The notes: generated by a model not told the origin, from the letters alone. Positions 17,589 to 26,867 are shown, numbered from the stretch's first letter. The stretch: 64,000 bases of DNA from Paenibacillus wynnii (GCF_000757885.1 NZ_JQCR01000002.1:2046001-2110000), one strand, 5' to 3'. Numbers and translations: made by a program.

Positions 17589-19330
17589 TGGATAAAAATT
17601 TGCTTGGGTACAAAGGAGTTAAGCCGGTCTTTCTGATCGTGGGCTTCCTTACCCTGGTGCAAAGCTTGTCTATTCTTCTGCTGGCTAAATGGCTGGCAGA
17701 AGTCATCTCTGCGCTGTTTGCGGGAGAACCGCTGAAGGAACAATGGGGCATTGCGCTGTTGTTCCTTCTTGCATTTCTAGTGCGACATGCGTGTGCCATG
17801 CTGATGAGTCATGTCTCTTACCGCTTCGCGGAAGCGACTGGCAGCAGTATGCGGAAGGAAATGATGGATAAGCTGTTCCAGCTGGGGCCTCGAATGGTCG
17901 GTGACCGTGGAACCGGGAATCTAGTTACGCTTGTATTGGAAGGCGTCACGAAGTTCCGAACATACCTGGAGCTTATCATTCCACGGATGGTAGGCATGTC
18001 GGTTACACCAGTTCTGCTGCTTTTGTATATCTTTACGCTGGATACGACGAGCGGCATTGTCCTTACGGTAACGATGCCCATTATTATTGTTTTTATGATT
18101 TTGATCGGATTGACGGCACGTAAGCAAATGGATCGGCAGTTGAAGTCTTACCGTACCCTGTCCAATCATTTTGTGGATTCGCTGCGCGGATTAGAGACGC
18201 TGAAATTTCTGGGACGCAGCCGCAGCCACAGCGAGAGCATTGCCGCGGTAAGTGATCGTTATCGTTCGGCTACTATGCGCACATTGCGCGTAGCTTTCTT
18301 ATCCTCGTTCGCACTAGACTTTTTCACGATGCTGTCGGTCGCTTCGGTAGCGGTTAGCTTGGGGCTGCGGTTGGTCAATGATCAGATGACGCTGGTTACG
18401 GGTCTCACGATTCTAATTCTCGCACCTGAATATTTCCTGCCCGTTCGATTGGTAGGTGCAGATTTCCATGCCACCTTGGACGGGAAGGAAGCCGGGGAAG
18501 CCATGAAGAGCATCATAGATAGAGATACGGTTAAGGCGGAGGTTCTAGATCGTTCTGTTTCCTCTATGGACTCGGTATTTGCATGGCATAAAGATAGTGA
18601 ATTAATGCTGAATGATGTGGGTATGGATTATGAGGAAGGCGGCGTTTCTTCACTCGCAGGGATTAACCTTAAGTTTACAGGTACCCGTACAGTGGGGATC
18701 ATCGGAGAGAGCGGCGCCGGCAAGTCCACGCTAGTCGATATATTGGGGGGATTCCTGCATCCAACTTCCGGAAGCATTACGGTCAATGGAACTCGTGTCA
18801 GTGCTTTGACGGATGAGGAGTGGCGGAAACAGACCTCCTATATCCCGCAAAGGCCGTATATCTTCAGTGGTACTTTGGCGGACAATGTGCGGTTCTATTA
18901 TCCCGATGCCTCCATGGATGAAGTAAGCAGAGTAGTAGACGCAGCTGGACTATCAAAGCTCGTGTCCTCACTGCCGAACGGACTGGACGAAATGATAGGC
19001 GGCGGCGGTCGCTCTCTCAGTGGAGGGCAGGAGCAGCGCGTCGCCTTGGCCCGTGCCCTGCTTAGCAGCCGTCCAATTATACTGTTAGACGAGCCGACTG
19101 CCCATCTGGACATCGAGACGGAGTATGAGCTGAAGGAAACGATGCTGCCGCTGTTCGCAGGGAAGCTGGTATTCTTGGCTACGCACCGCCTGCATTGGAT
19201 GATCCATATGGACATCATTATTGTGATGCATCTAGGTCAAGTGGCTGAGGTGGGTACTCACAAAGAATTGATAGCCCGCAAGGGTGTATATTATGAGCTT
19301 ATTCAATCGCAATTGGAGGGAATCCATTGA
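17588..19330 (+). CDS. cydD: Heme/thiol exporter ABC subunit CydD
   Basis: 580 residues. Half-transporter: six-helix membrane domain (about 15-310), then an ATPase domain with Walker A GESGAGKST (about 374-382), signature LSGGQEQRVALARALL, Walker B IILLDEPTAHLD and the switch histidine (ATHR). Together with CydC it moves reductants or haem needed for assembly of the bd oxidase. Begins on the last base of the cydB stop and is coupled to it. The membrane part is closest to the CydD type by gene order. Confidence 0.93.
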   Translation: MDKNLLGYKGVKPVFLIVGFLTLVQSLSILLLAKWLAEVISALFAGEPLKEQWGIALLFLLAFLVRHACAMLMSHVSYRFAEATGSSMRKEMMDKLFQLGPRMVGDRGTGNLVTLVLEGVTKFRTYLELIIPRMVGMSVTPVLLLLYIFTLDTTSGIVLTVTMPIIIVFMILIGLTARKQMDRQLKSYRTLSNHFVDSLRGLETLKFLGRSRSHSESIAAVSDRYRSATMRTLRVAFLSSFALDFFTMLSVASVAVSLGLRLVNDQMTLVTGLTILILAPEYFLPVRLVGADFHATLDGKEAGEAMKSIIDRDTVKAEVLDRSVSSMDSVFAWHKDSELMLNDVGMDYEEGGVSSLAGINLKFTGTRTVGIIGESGAGKSTLVDILGGFLHPTSGSITVNGTRVSALTDEEWRKQTSYIPQRPYIFSGTLADNVRFYYPDASMDEVSRVVDAAGLSKLVSSLPNGLDEMIGGGGRSLSGGQEQRVALARALLSSRPIILLDEPTAHLDIETEYELKETMLPLFAGKLVFLATHRLHWMIHMDIIIVMHLGQVAEVGTHKELIARKGVYYELIQSQLEGIH

Positions 19331-21093
19331 AACGTGAAGGATGGTTTGCTCCGTATATATCGCCGTATTTCTGGCGCTTTGTACTTATAATCGTGCTTGG
19401 AGCGCTGACAGTTTTCTCAGCATCGTCCCTGATGTATACGTCAGGATTTCTGATCTCGAAAGCGTCCACGCCTATTGAAAATATTTTAATGATCTATGTG
19501 CCGATAGTGGGGGTACGAACCTTTGGAACCAGCCGGGCAGTAATTCACTATGTGGAACGTCTGGTAGGGCATGATACAATCCTGCGGATTCTCTCCAAAA
19601 TGCGTATTCGTCTCTATAATATTCTGGAGCCGCAGGCGCTGTTTCTGTCCTCGCGTTTCCGTACGGGTGACATTCTCGGCATGCTGGCTGACGACATTGA
19701 GTATTTGCAAAATGTATATCTGCGTACGGTATTTCCTAGTGTAATCGCTTTGTTGCTGTATGCGGCTGTGGTCATTTCATTGGGAACGTTCGATATTGCC
19801 TTTGCGCTGCTGATGGCGTTGTATATTCTTGTATTGGTTGTGGTGCTTCCGCTCATTTCGCTGCTGTTCACGCAAAAGCGTCAGCGGGAAGTCAAGCAGG
19901 AGCGCAATAGTCTCTATCAAAAGCTGACGGATGCTGTACTAGGCATGGGTGATTGGGTGATTAGCGGACGGCAAGCTCAGTTCGTGGATACCTATGAAGC
20001 GGATGAGAAAAGAGTTGCCCGTACCGACGCTGCCCTGCGGGGGTGGGCTAGACTTCGTATGTTCATTGGACAGGCGATTGTGGGTGTTGGCGTTGTATCC
20101 CTGCTGTTCTGGGCGGCGGGACAATACGCTAGCGGTGCGATTGTGGGCACCCTAATTGCTGCCTTTGTATTGGTGGTATTCCCGGTAGCAGATGCATTTC
20201 TGCCGGTATCCGAAGCGGTAGAGAAGATTCCGCAATACCGCAACTCCCTGGAGCGTTTGGCCGGAGTAGAAGCCGATGAGGAGCATGCAATGGCTGCTGG
20301 GTTGACGCTGGACAATGCGACTGCGGCGGCAATGGATGTACAATCTGTTCATATTCAGCTGAAAAATGCCGGATACCGCTATGGAGCGAGTGAAAGTGAA
20401 GAATGGTCGATACGCGATTTGAATCTCGACATTCCACAAGGTAAAAAGATTGCTATTATCGGCCGTAGTGGAGCTGGTAAATCAACACTGCTGAAGGTCA
20501 TTCAAGGCGTGATTAAGCCTTCCATGGGGTCGACTGTGATTAACGGGATGGATGCAGCGGCGTATGGGGAAAGAATTCCTTCGATTATTTCGGTGCTGAA
20601 CCAAAGTCCGCATCTGTTCGATACTACGGTAGCTAATAATATCCGTTTGGGAGATCCAGACGCGTCAGACGAGGCCATTAAGAAAGCTGGAGCACTTGCG
20701 AAACTGGATACACTCATCTCTTCACTGCCAGAGGGCTATAATACACCTGTGCGTGAAGCGGGGCAACGGTTTTCCGGTGGGGAAAGACAACGGATCGCAC
20801 TCGCGCGTATTTTGCTGCAGAATACACCGGTTGTTGTACTCGATGAGCCAACCGTTGGATTAGATCCGCGGACGGAGCGTGAGCTGCTGGCTACGATTTT
20901 TGAGGCGATGGCTGAAAAAACGTTAGTCTGGGTGACGCATCATCTGGTGGGTGCGGAGCAAATGGACGAAGTCATTTTCATGGAGAATGGTTCTGTGGAA
21001 ATGCGCGGCACGCATGCGGAGCTGATGGAACGGGAGCCGAGATATCGCCGATTGTATGAGCTGGATCGACCGGTGGAGTTTCTGAGTGTATAG
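19327..21093 (+). CDS. cydC: Heme/thiol exporter ABC subunit CydC
   Basis: 588 residues, TTG start overlapping the cydD stop by 4 nt, with TTGGAGGG upstream. Six-helix membrane domain (about 1-310), then ATPase with Walker A GRSGAGKST, signature FSGGERQRIALARILL, Walker B VVVLDEPTVGLD and H-switch (VTHH). Forms a heterodimer with CydD for cytochrome bd biogenesis. Last gene of the cydABDC operon, ended by a terminator. Confidence 0.93.
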   Translation: MKREGWFAPYISPYFWRFVLIIVLGALTVFSASSLMYTSGFLISKASTPIENILMIYVPIVGVRTFGTSRAVIHYVERLVGHDTILRILSKMRIRLYNILEPQALFLSSRFRTGDILGMLADDIEYLQNVYLRTVFPSVIALLLYAAVVISLGTFDIAFALLMALYILVLVVVLPLISLLFTQKRQREVKQERNSLYQKLTDAVLGMGDWVISGRQAQFVDTYEADEKRVARTDAALRGWARLRMFIGQAIVGVGVVSLLFWAAGQYASGAIVGTLIAAFVLVVFPVADAFLPVSEAVEKIPQYRNSLERLAGVEADEEHAMAAGLTLDNATAAAMDVQSVHIQLKNAGYRYGASESEEWSIRDLNLDIPQGKKIAIIGRSGAGKSTLLKVIQGVIKPSMGSTVINGMDAAAYGERIPSIISVLNQSPHLFDTTVANNIRLGDPDASDEAIKKAGALAKLDTLISSLPEGYNTPVREAGQRFSGGERQRIALARILLQNTPVVVLDEPTVGLDPRTERELLATIFEAMAEKTLVWVTHHLVGAEQMDEVIFMENGSVEMRGTHAELMEREPRYRRLYELDRPVEFLSV

Positions 21094-21101
21094 ATGACAA
21101 T

Positions 21102-21147
21102 AAGATTCCTTCTAACTCCTGAGCGGGGTGAGGGAATCTTTTTTTTG
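21102..21147 (+). terminator. Terminator after cydABDC
   Basis: AAGATTCCTTC / GAGGGAATCTT stem (one G-T pair) followed by eight T residues. Confidence 0.85.
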
Positions 21148-21247
21148 TAAGGAGAAATAAATTGAAAAAACAAAAAGATCATGGTAGGGTTTATTTATTA
21201 TGGGAATTATTAACTTTCCGTATTATAAGCTAGGGGGATGTTTACCA

Positions 21248-23017
21248 ATGAATCTAACCTGGAATTTGGACAGCCTATATACTTCATTTTATTCAGAGGG
21301 ATGGAAAGCGGATCGTGAACGACTCAAGCATCATATACATGCTTTAAACGAATGGGCAGATCTAAGTCTTAACGATAGGAGTCAGCCTTCTACTCTCATA
21401 GAGGAGTTTCTAAAGCGGTATAATGGATTCAAAAGCGTATACGCTTGTTTGTCTTGTTACTTGGAACTAATCCTAAGTGCGGATAGCAGAAATACGGAAG
21501 CAATGGATATGTTGGATGATATTGAGTGTGAAGGTGCAGATATAGTGAATGTTTGTGTAATCTTCAACAAATGGCTTAATTCCATAGATGGCTTGGATGA
21601 AGTTATAGACCGTTCGCCCTATCTTATGGAGCACCGGTTTTATTTGAATGAGCTTCTGAGGCAATCCAAATATGTATTGAGTGAAGAGGTAGAGGTGGTT
21701 ATTGCAAGGCTGCAAAGCACAGGGTCCAAAGCATGGCAAAGGTTGTATATGAATAGTGTCTCCAATGTACTTGTGGATGTTGAGGTTGAAGGGGAATCCC
21801 GTCGATTGTCACTCTCCGAACTGCGGAATATGGCCTACGACACAAACTCTACGTTGAGAAAAGCAGCATATCATGGGGAATGGGAAGCCTATAGGGACAT
21901 AGCAGAGGTAAGCGCGGCCTGTATAAATGGAATCAGCGGTGAGGCCCTTACGATTTATGGGATGAGAGGGTATGAGTCTCCTTTAGCAAAGGTTCTTGCC
22001 TCCTCGAGAATGGACCGTGAAACCTTAGAGGTCATGTTATCCGCTATAAAAGAGAGCCTGCCTGCATTTCATACCTATTATTTGAAGAAAGCTCAAAGGT
22101 TAGGGCATACCGCGAGCCTTCCCTTTTATGATATTTTCGCCCCAATAAATGAAGGTATTAAAGTCCTAACATATGCAGAGGCTAGGGATTGTATTGTCGA
22201 CAGCTTCCGAACCTTTAGTGATGAGCTTGCCGATTTTGCCCAGAAGGTCTTTGATAATCACTGGATTGATGCCGAGCCGAGAGCGGGAAAAGGAAATTAC
22301 GGCATGTGTGTCGACATTTTCCCCATACAAGAAAGCCGTATCATGACCACCTTTACCGGGAGTTACACGGATGTAGGGGTACTCGCTCATGAAATTGGAC
22401 ACGCTTACCATAGTTCCTGCCTTTCCGGCGAAAAGATGATAAACACGGATTACCCTACTCCTATTGCCGAGACCGCTTCGATCTTCTGTGAAACCATAAT
22501 CAATCATGAGTTACTTAAGCTCGCACCCACGGAAGACGGTATTTCCCTCCTGGAGCGAAGTATTTCGGATGCGGGTTATTATGTTGTTGATTTTTATGGA
22601 AGGTATTTATTCGAGAATCAGTTATACGAAAAAAGACAGCACGGCACCTTGTCTGTGGAGGAGCTGAACGAGCTAATGCTTGCTTGTATGCAGGAAGCTT
22701 ACGGGCAGAGTATTGACCCTGCAACAATCCATCCTTATATGTGGATTAATAAAGTGGGATATTATATGGCGGGCAACGAGTTTTTGAATTTCCCCTATTC
22801 GTTCGGGTTATTGTTCTCCAAAGGTCTTTATGCGCAATATAAAAAACAGGGAAGAGATTTCGTTGCCCGATACCATTCGTTCTTAAGCGCTACGAGCAAA
22901 AATAATATTGTTGATGCTGCACAACTCATGGAGATTGATGTTCACTCTCTGCAATTTTGGAGAGATGCTTTAGCGCTTATTGCGGAAGAGATCGAAGATT
23001 TCGTTAACAGAGCTTAA
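21248..23017 (+). CDS. pepF: Oligoendopeptidase F, M3 family metallopeptidase
   Basis: 589 residues. Cytoplasmic zinc peptidase cleaving short oligopeptides. The zinc motif HEIGHAYH (H381, E382, H385) and the downstream ETAS(I)FCET glutamate motif typical of M3B enzymes are present. The N-terminus MNLTWNLDSLYTSFYS is family-like. An upstream in-frame ATG at 21200 has no ribosome site; AGGGGGATG before the ATG at 21248 decides the start. Monocistronic between terminator regions. A more exact substrate cannot be told. Confidence 0.9.
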   Translation: MNLTWNLDSLYTSFYSEGWKADRERLKHHIHALNEWADLSLNDRSQPSTLIEEFLKRYNGFKSVYACLSCYLELILSADSRNTEAMDMLDDIECEGADIVNVCVIFNKWLNSIDGLDEVIDRSPYLMEHRFYLNELLRQSKYVLSEEVEVVIARLQSTGSKAWQRLYMNSVSNVLVDVEVEGESRRLSLSELRNMAYDTNSTLRKAAYHGEWEAYRDIAEVSAACINGISGEALTIYGMRGYESPLAKVLASSRMDRETLEVMLSAIKESLPAFHTYYLKKAQRLGHTASLPFYDIFAPINEGIKVLTYAEARDCIVDSFRTFSDELADFAQKVFDNHWIDAEPRAGKGNYGMCVDIFPIQESRIMTTFTGSYTDVGVLAHEIGHAYHSSCLSGEKMINTDYPTPIAETASIFCETIINHELLKLAPTEDGISLLERSISDAGYYVVDFYGRYLFENQLYEKRQHGTLSVEELNELMLACMQEAYGQSIDPATIHPYMWINKVGYYMAGNEFLNFPYSFGLLFSKGLYAQYKKQGRDFVARYHSFLSATSKNNIVDAAQLMEIDVHSLQFWRDALALIAEEIEDFVNRA

Positions 23018-23121
23018 AGTTTGCGATCCGGACGTAAAGAGAGTTCCCTTTTCCCTAGAATTATGGTAGAACAGTAGTAGTAGTATTACACCGTAGCGGC
23101 ACAGAAAGGGATGCTTGGTTG

Positions 23122-23289
23122 ATGTATGTAGTGTGTAAGGAACATGTGGAATTAGCTATTGATATGTTTGTGGATGAGTATGAGGATGCACCTGACATTG
23201 TGGATTTGAAGGATACGGAATTCTCGGATTGGGATCCGCCGGCAAAATGTGCAGAATGCGATAATAATGCGGAGTATTTGGTGGTCTAA
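23122..23289 (+). CDS. CxxH/CxxC protein (BA_5709 type)
   Basis: 55 residues. An N-terminal CKEH and a C-terminal CAEC flank a very acidic middle (DEYEDAPDIVDLKD), the pattern that defines the CxxH/CxxC family of unknown function. These genes commonly sit near rlmH in Bacillales, as here. Four metal-type ligands suggest zinc binding. The ribosome site AAAGGGATG is 9-11 nt upstream. Confidence 0.8.
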   Translation: MYVVCKEHVELAIDMFVDEYEDAPDIVDLKDTEFSDWDPPAKCAECDNNAEYLVV

Positions 23290-23342
23290 GGATTGAAATT
23301 AGGCAGACGAAGATGATCTAACATATAGAAAAATGTAGGATG

Positions 23343-23369
23343 AAGGGCGTGAATCACGTCCTTTTTTTA
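23343..23369 (+). terminator. Terminator after CxxH/CxxC gene
   Basis: AGGGCGTG-AAT-CACGTCCT stem (one G-T pair) followed by seven T residues. Confidence 0.8.
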
Positions 23370-23460
23370 ATTATAAGAAAGTGTAAGTTTTCAGTATACT
23401 TTGCTTTCCCTATTGGTTGATGGAGACAGACCTTGAAATTTGATTAATTTTGTAGGATGA

Positions 23461-23502
23461 AAAGCGATGCTCCGAATCATGACTCGGAGCATCGCTTTTT
23501 TT
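23461..23502 (+). terminator. Second, strong terminator in the 23290-23591 gap
   Basis: Perfect 15-bp stem (AAAGCGATGCTCCGA and its complement) with an 8-nt loop and T-run. Both terminators in this gap are preceded by the same short string TGTAGGATGAA. Otherwise nothing is seen in 23290-23591. Confidence 0.85.
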
Positions 23503-23591
23503 CGTTGAATTCCCGCATTCCAGCGACTAAACTAAAGAAACTCCTTGGATTGGGTAATAACTATAAAGAACGCATTCATTTGGATCTATAG

Positions 23592-24461
23592 ATGAAATTC
23601 ACCGGGAGGTATTTATATGACACAAACAATATATCTGCACATTTGGAGACACCGGATCAACTGCGGGCAGCACTTGCCGAAGTAGCAAGGTGGGAGAAGT
23701 CACAGAACCAGTTAATGATATGGGATCGCGTTATGCGCCTCCCGTTCAAGCTGCTGGATAAGATTACACCCAAGGTCATTAGCGATAAAATAGGTCTGGT
23801 ATTGGACGAGCTGGGCAACTATATCCAGAACGGCGGGAATTACTTGGTCGCTGGTCGCAAGGTAGGCAAGATAATGGCTGCTCAAAGTGTAGCCGCTGGC
23901 GGTCTGGAGACGGGGCCATACCCTCTGTCTGTTATGAATGCCGCTTCCCTGCAGTTATCTAAAAGTCGCCGCAATTTCGCTACTGCTCAAGGAGCAACTA
24001 CCGGATTTGGCGGTCTGTTCACACTTGCTGCTGATATTCCAGCCTCCCTGGGGTTATCCCTAAAGGTTATTCAGGAGATCGGCCTGTGTTATGGTTATGA
24101 TCCTACCGAGAAGACGGAGCGAATATTTACGGTGAAGGTTATGCAGTTTGCTCTATCGGACATTGTAGGCAAAAAGACTATCCTTGATGAGTTAAATTTG
24201 CAGACAGGTGGAGACGGTGATATTACGGCCGGTACGAATGCAGCCATCTCCAAAATTCAAGGCTGGAGAGAGGTGATCACCGTCTACCGCGACAACTGGG
24301 GCTTGAAGAAAATGCTGCAGGCCATTCCGGTAGCGGGGATGTTTTTCGGTGCTTACACCAATCGGAAAACGCTGGAGGAAGTAGCGGAAGCCGCACGTAT
24401 GCTGTATCGTAAGAGAAGGATTTTGGATAGGCTGGCGAGTAGCGAAGAGTTCGCGAAGTGA
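23592..24461 (+). CDS. EcsC-family protein
   Basis: About 289 residues. Resembles the EcsC family (named after the third gene of the B. subtilis ecs ABC locus; function unclear), with the Gly/Ala-rich middle TTGFGGLFTLAADIPASLGL and a YGYDP motif. A hydrophobic segment (VAGMFFGAYTN) may associate with membrane. The start is uncertain. The ATG at 23592 has no ribosome site, while GGGAGG at 23604-23609 is ideally placed for an ATG at 23617 in a different frame that closes after 22 codons. The 5' end may be misread or frameshifted. Upstream neighbour is a terminator; rlmH follows 43 nt later. Confidence 0.75.
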   Translation: MKFTGRYLYDTNNISAHLETPDQLRAALAEVARWEKSQNQLMIWDRVMRLPFKLLDKITPKVISDKIGLVLDELGNYIQNGGNYLVAGRKVGKIMAAQSVAAGGLETGPYPLSVMNAASLQLSKSRRNFATAQGATTGFGGLFTLAADIPASLGLSLKVIQEIGLCYGYDPTEKTERIFTVKVMQFALSDIVGKKTILDELNLQTGGDGDITAGTNAAISKIQGWREVITVYRDNWGLKKMLQAIPVAGMFFGAYTNRKTLEEVAEAARMLYRKRRILDRLASSEEFAK

Positions 24462-24504
24462 AAGAAAATAACTATCTTTATAAGGGAATCAGGTGGAGGG
24501 TTTT

Positions 24505-24984
24505 ATGCTTATTCAAATTATCGGCGTAGGCAAATTGAAGGAAAAGTATTTGATGGACGGCATCGCGGAGTATGCCAAGAGGCTTACGCCATACCTCAAG
24601 TTCCAAGTGATTGAGGTGGCGGATGAAAAAGCACCCGACTCTCTAAGCGAAGCTGAGGTCGGGATGGTAAAAGCGCGCGAGGGCGAACGTATCCTCGCGC
24701 ACATTAAGAGCGAGGCGCATGTTATTGCGCTCGCGATCGACGGCAAGCTCTGGAGCTCGGAAGAGCTTGCCGGAGAGATCGACAGGCTCGGCACCTACGG
24801 GACGAGCCATGTCGTCTTCGTCATCGGAGGGAGCCACGGCCTCTCCGATGACGTCATGCGCCGCGCGCAGCAGCGCATGAGCTTCGGGCGCATGACGCTG
24901 CCTCATCAGCTCATGCGGCTGGTGCTGGTGGAGCAGGTCTACCGGGCCACTACAATAAATAAAGGGCTTAAGTACCATAAATAA
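24505..24984 (+). CDS. rlmH: 23S rRNA pseudouridine-1915 N3-methyltransferase RlmH
   Basis: 159 residues, exactly the family length. SPOUT-fold enzyme methylating pseudouridine 1915 in the decoding-centre helix, using SAM bound at the C-terminal knot ([11 protein letters not shown] ... LVLVEQ). GGTGGAGGG before the ATG at 24505 decides the start. The last 15 codons appear to come from the prophage: the protein ends [15 protein letters not shown], whereas the displaced copy at 63753-63824 ends IYRAVKINRGEPYHK, closer to the usual GEPYHK ending. The gene is therefore intact but hybrid. Its middle (24640-24930) is very GC-rich compared with its flanks. Confidence 0.96.
   Translation: MLIQIIGVGKLKEKYLMDGIAEYAKRLTPYLKFQVIEVADEKAPDSLSEAEVGMVKAREGERILAHIKSEAHVIALAIDGKLWSSEELAGEIDRLGTYGTSHVVFVIGGSHGLSDDVMRRAQQRMSFGRMTLPHQLMRLVLVEQVYRATTINKGLKYHK
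24911..24936 (+). repeat. Left attachment-site repeat (in rlmH)
   Basis: 26-bp segment matching 63751-63776 at 24 of 26 bases, including a 12-bp perfect core CTGGTGGAGCAG. Sequences diverge to the right of it, so crossover happened within this block. Confidence 0.75.
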
Positions 24985-24986
24985 TT

Positions 24987-26144
24987 CTAGTTGGGGGCGG
25001 ATTGGGGACGGAATTTTTCGAGCCTGTCTGAGGCTTCATCGGCTAATTTCTTCGTAACGTGGGAATAAGTGTTGGCCGTTGTCTGGTAATCAGCGTGGCC
25101 GTGACGCTCTTGGATTACCTTAAGGCTGATTCCTTCTTCAAGTAGTAGAGTAGCAGAGGTGTGCCGGAGATCGTGTAAACGGATATGCGGTAACTCATGT
25201 TTAGTGGTAAACTCTTTCCATCGATGAGATGGCACAACTCTATAGAATGGCTTGCCTATCCCGTTATGGAATACATACTGAAAATCACCGCCTTGCCATA
25301 TCTCTTTGTTTTTATCTTTGCGGATATCCCATTCTGTTTTAAAAATAGCTAGGTCGTCCATAAACCATTGTGGCATTTTAACAATTCTAGTTGAGTCATC
25401 GGATTTAGGGTCTTTTATAATTTGTCCTGCGGCAAGGGATTTGCTAATACTGATTAATCGTGACTCGAAGTTGATATCATCCCACTCTAAAGCCAACATT
25501 TCTCCTCTTCTAAACCCCCCGATCATGCAAGCAGTAAAGAACATCCTCCAGTTGTTTGGCTCACTCTGCAGAGCGGTTAACGCGGCGGCAGCCTGGTCTG
25601 CGTCATAATATTTCTTTGAACGGGTATCCCCTTTTGGACGATCTACTCCGTCCATTGGATTAACCTTTATAATTTTCCATTGCTTCGCTTTTCCGAATAT
25701 GCTTCTCAAAATCGAGTGATTGCATCGTTGTAGGCTAACCGAGTATGCCGAAAGTGACTCAATAAAATCTACACAGTGCATGGTTCTAATATCTTGAATC
25801 TGTCGGTGGCCAAAGAAAGGGATGATGTGTTTATTCAAATGTCCTTTATAGGTCGCAATCGTATTCGGCGACAGCTTCATTAGGTATTTTTCGTATTTCT
25901 GCTCAACAAATTCACTAAATGTGAATCTCCCTGGTTGAATATATTCACCGGACTCCACTTCTACTTTGAAGGCGGCCAACTCACTATCCAGGTGATCCTT
26001 GAGCTTTTTCGTGGTCTTCAGCAAGGCAGTATCTTCTACGGTGACCGTCTTCCTGCGTCGGTCCCTTGTGCCATCAGGCAATTCACCCACATCAATAGTA
26101 AGCCGCCAGGAACGTTCTCCTCTCTTCTCTATACTACCTTTCAA
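24987..26144 (-). CDS. Tyrosine recombinase (phage integrase)
   Basis: 385 residues, TTG start that follows directly on the stop of the repressor gene (TAATTG), ribosome site GGGGGTG. N-terminal arm-binding domain (about 1-70), SAM-like core-binding domain (about 72-155) and catalytic domain. Catalytic residues are R212 (GGFRRGE), H324/R327 (HDLRH), H350 (HGHADY) and nucleophile Y360 (TANTYSHV). The stop lies 2 nt from the rlmH stop, on the opposite strand, so the gene abuts attL. It would catalyse insertion at rlmH and, with the excisionase-like protein, excision. Confidence 0.93.
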   Translation of the reverse strand: MKGSIEKRGERSWRLTIDVGELPDGTRDRRRKTVTVEDTALLKTTKKLKDHLDSELAAFKVEVESGEYIQPGRFTFSEFVEQKYEKYLMKLSPNTIATYKGHLNKHIIPFFGHRQIQDIRTMHCVDFIESLSAYSVSLQRCNHSILRSIFGKAKQWKIIKVNPMDGVDRPKGDTRSKKYYDADQAAAALTALQSEPNNWRMFFTACMIGGFRRGEMLALEWDDINFESRLISISKSLAAGQIIKDPKSDDSTRIVKMPQWFMDDLAIFKTEWDIRKDKNKEIWQGGDFQYVFHNGIGKPFYRVVPSHRWKEFTTKHELPHIRLHDLRHTSATLLLEEGISLKVIQERHGHADYQTTANTYSHVTKKLADEASDRLEKFRPQSAPN

Positions 26145-26777
26145 TTACAGCACCCCCTTGTTCTTCTTAAGTTGCCGTTTCAATTTTAGAATTTCTTTGA
26201 ATTCATCGATATCCCGGAGTTCATCTTCTGTCCAACCATCCTCCTCGTGATGGGGCACAATAGTTTCATTTCCATCGCTTAATTGCTCATAACTATTTTG
26301 TGCAGTTTCTTCTTCGTGTTTCAAATAATCTAAGTAAGCATTTATATCACCGTTATAGTATTGAGTGATTGCGTCTTCGTACATTTCATATTTAATTAAA
26401 AATTCTTGGACCGTCATTCCAAAATTATCGGTAATATTTCTCAATAATTCGGAAGTTAAAGGGATATTATCATTTTCTATTAGGAAAAGAGATTCAGACG
26501 AAATCTGAATTGCTGTGGATAAATCTTCCAGAGAAATATTTCGATCTTCTCTTTCATCTTTAATATAACAACCGATTTTATAGATCTGTCCCCAGCCCAC
26601 AAGGTTGTCAATGGACACTTTAAAAAATGCGGCCACTTTTTGTAATTTTTCTAGTGAAGGTGAACTTTTTATCCAGTTGTAAATTGTGCCGTTGCCGAAA
26701 CCAAGTTCTTTTTCCAGTTTCGGAATCGTCGTGCCGTTTTTATAACAGAGATTTTTTATGTTATCAACTATTCCCAA
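26145..26777 (-). CDS. Phage repressor, XRE-type helix-turn-helix
   Basis: 210 residues. TTG start at 26777 preferred: AGGAG lies 9 nt upstream, whereas the GTG at 26786 touches it. An N-terminal HTH (about 1-60, with KLEKELGFGNGTIYNW) is followed by a second HTH-like stretch (about 72-120) and an acidic C-terminus. No catalytic Ser/Lys of a self-cleaving LexA-type repressor is seen. It faces the early genes across three copies of GATTATAATC and is cotranscribed with the integrase, so it is the likely lysogeny repressor. Confidence 0.8.
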   Translation of the reverse strand: MGIVDNIKNLCYKNGTTIPKLEKELGFGNGTIYNWIKSSPSLEKLQKVAAFFKVSIDNLVGWGQIYKIGCYIKDEREDRNISLEDLSTAIQISSESLFLIENDNIPLTSELLRNITDNFGMTVQEFLIKYEMYEDAITQYYNGDINAYLDYLKHEEETAQNSYEQLSDGNETIVPHHEEDGWTEDELRDIDEFKEILKLKRQLKKNKGVL

Positions 26778-26796
26778 TTCACACACTCCTAAAATA

Positions 26797-26861
26797 GATT
26801 ATAATCAAACAAACAACCGATTATAATCAAAATTGATATTGACCTACCGATTATAATCGGT
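26797..26861. promoter_or_regulatory. Three operator copies (GATTATAATC) between repressor and Cro-like gene
   Basis: GATTATAATC occurs at 26797-26806, 26819-26828 and 26849-26858, centres 22 and 30 bp apart. The third is extended to the perfect 16-bp palindrome ACCGATTATAATCGGT (26846-26861). Each copy also contains TATAAT on both strands, so operators and -10 elements coincide. Binding by the adjacent repressor is inferred from position. Confidence 0.75.
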
Positions 26862-26867
26862 TAGTAT
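26839..26867 (+). promoter_or_regulatory. Early rightward phage promoter
   Basis: TTGACC (26839-26844), 17-bp spacer, TAGTAT (26862-26867). The spacer contains the third operator, so repressor binding would block it. From here to 27054 (leader of the Cro-like gene) only short inverted repeats are seen, such as GGTCA/TGACC at 26914-26925 and TCGTT/AACGA at 26937-26950. Confidence 0.6.

Noticed and set aside
23592-24461. ABC transporter subunit for the EcsC-family gene
   Set aside because: EcsC-type proteins are named after a locus only; no ATPase or permease motifs are present.
24900-26144. SCCmec-like cassette at rlmH
   Set aside because: The first element is a complete prophage with a tyrosine integrase and no ccr genes; only the serine recombinase at the far right resembles cassette enzymes.
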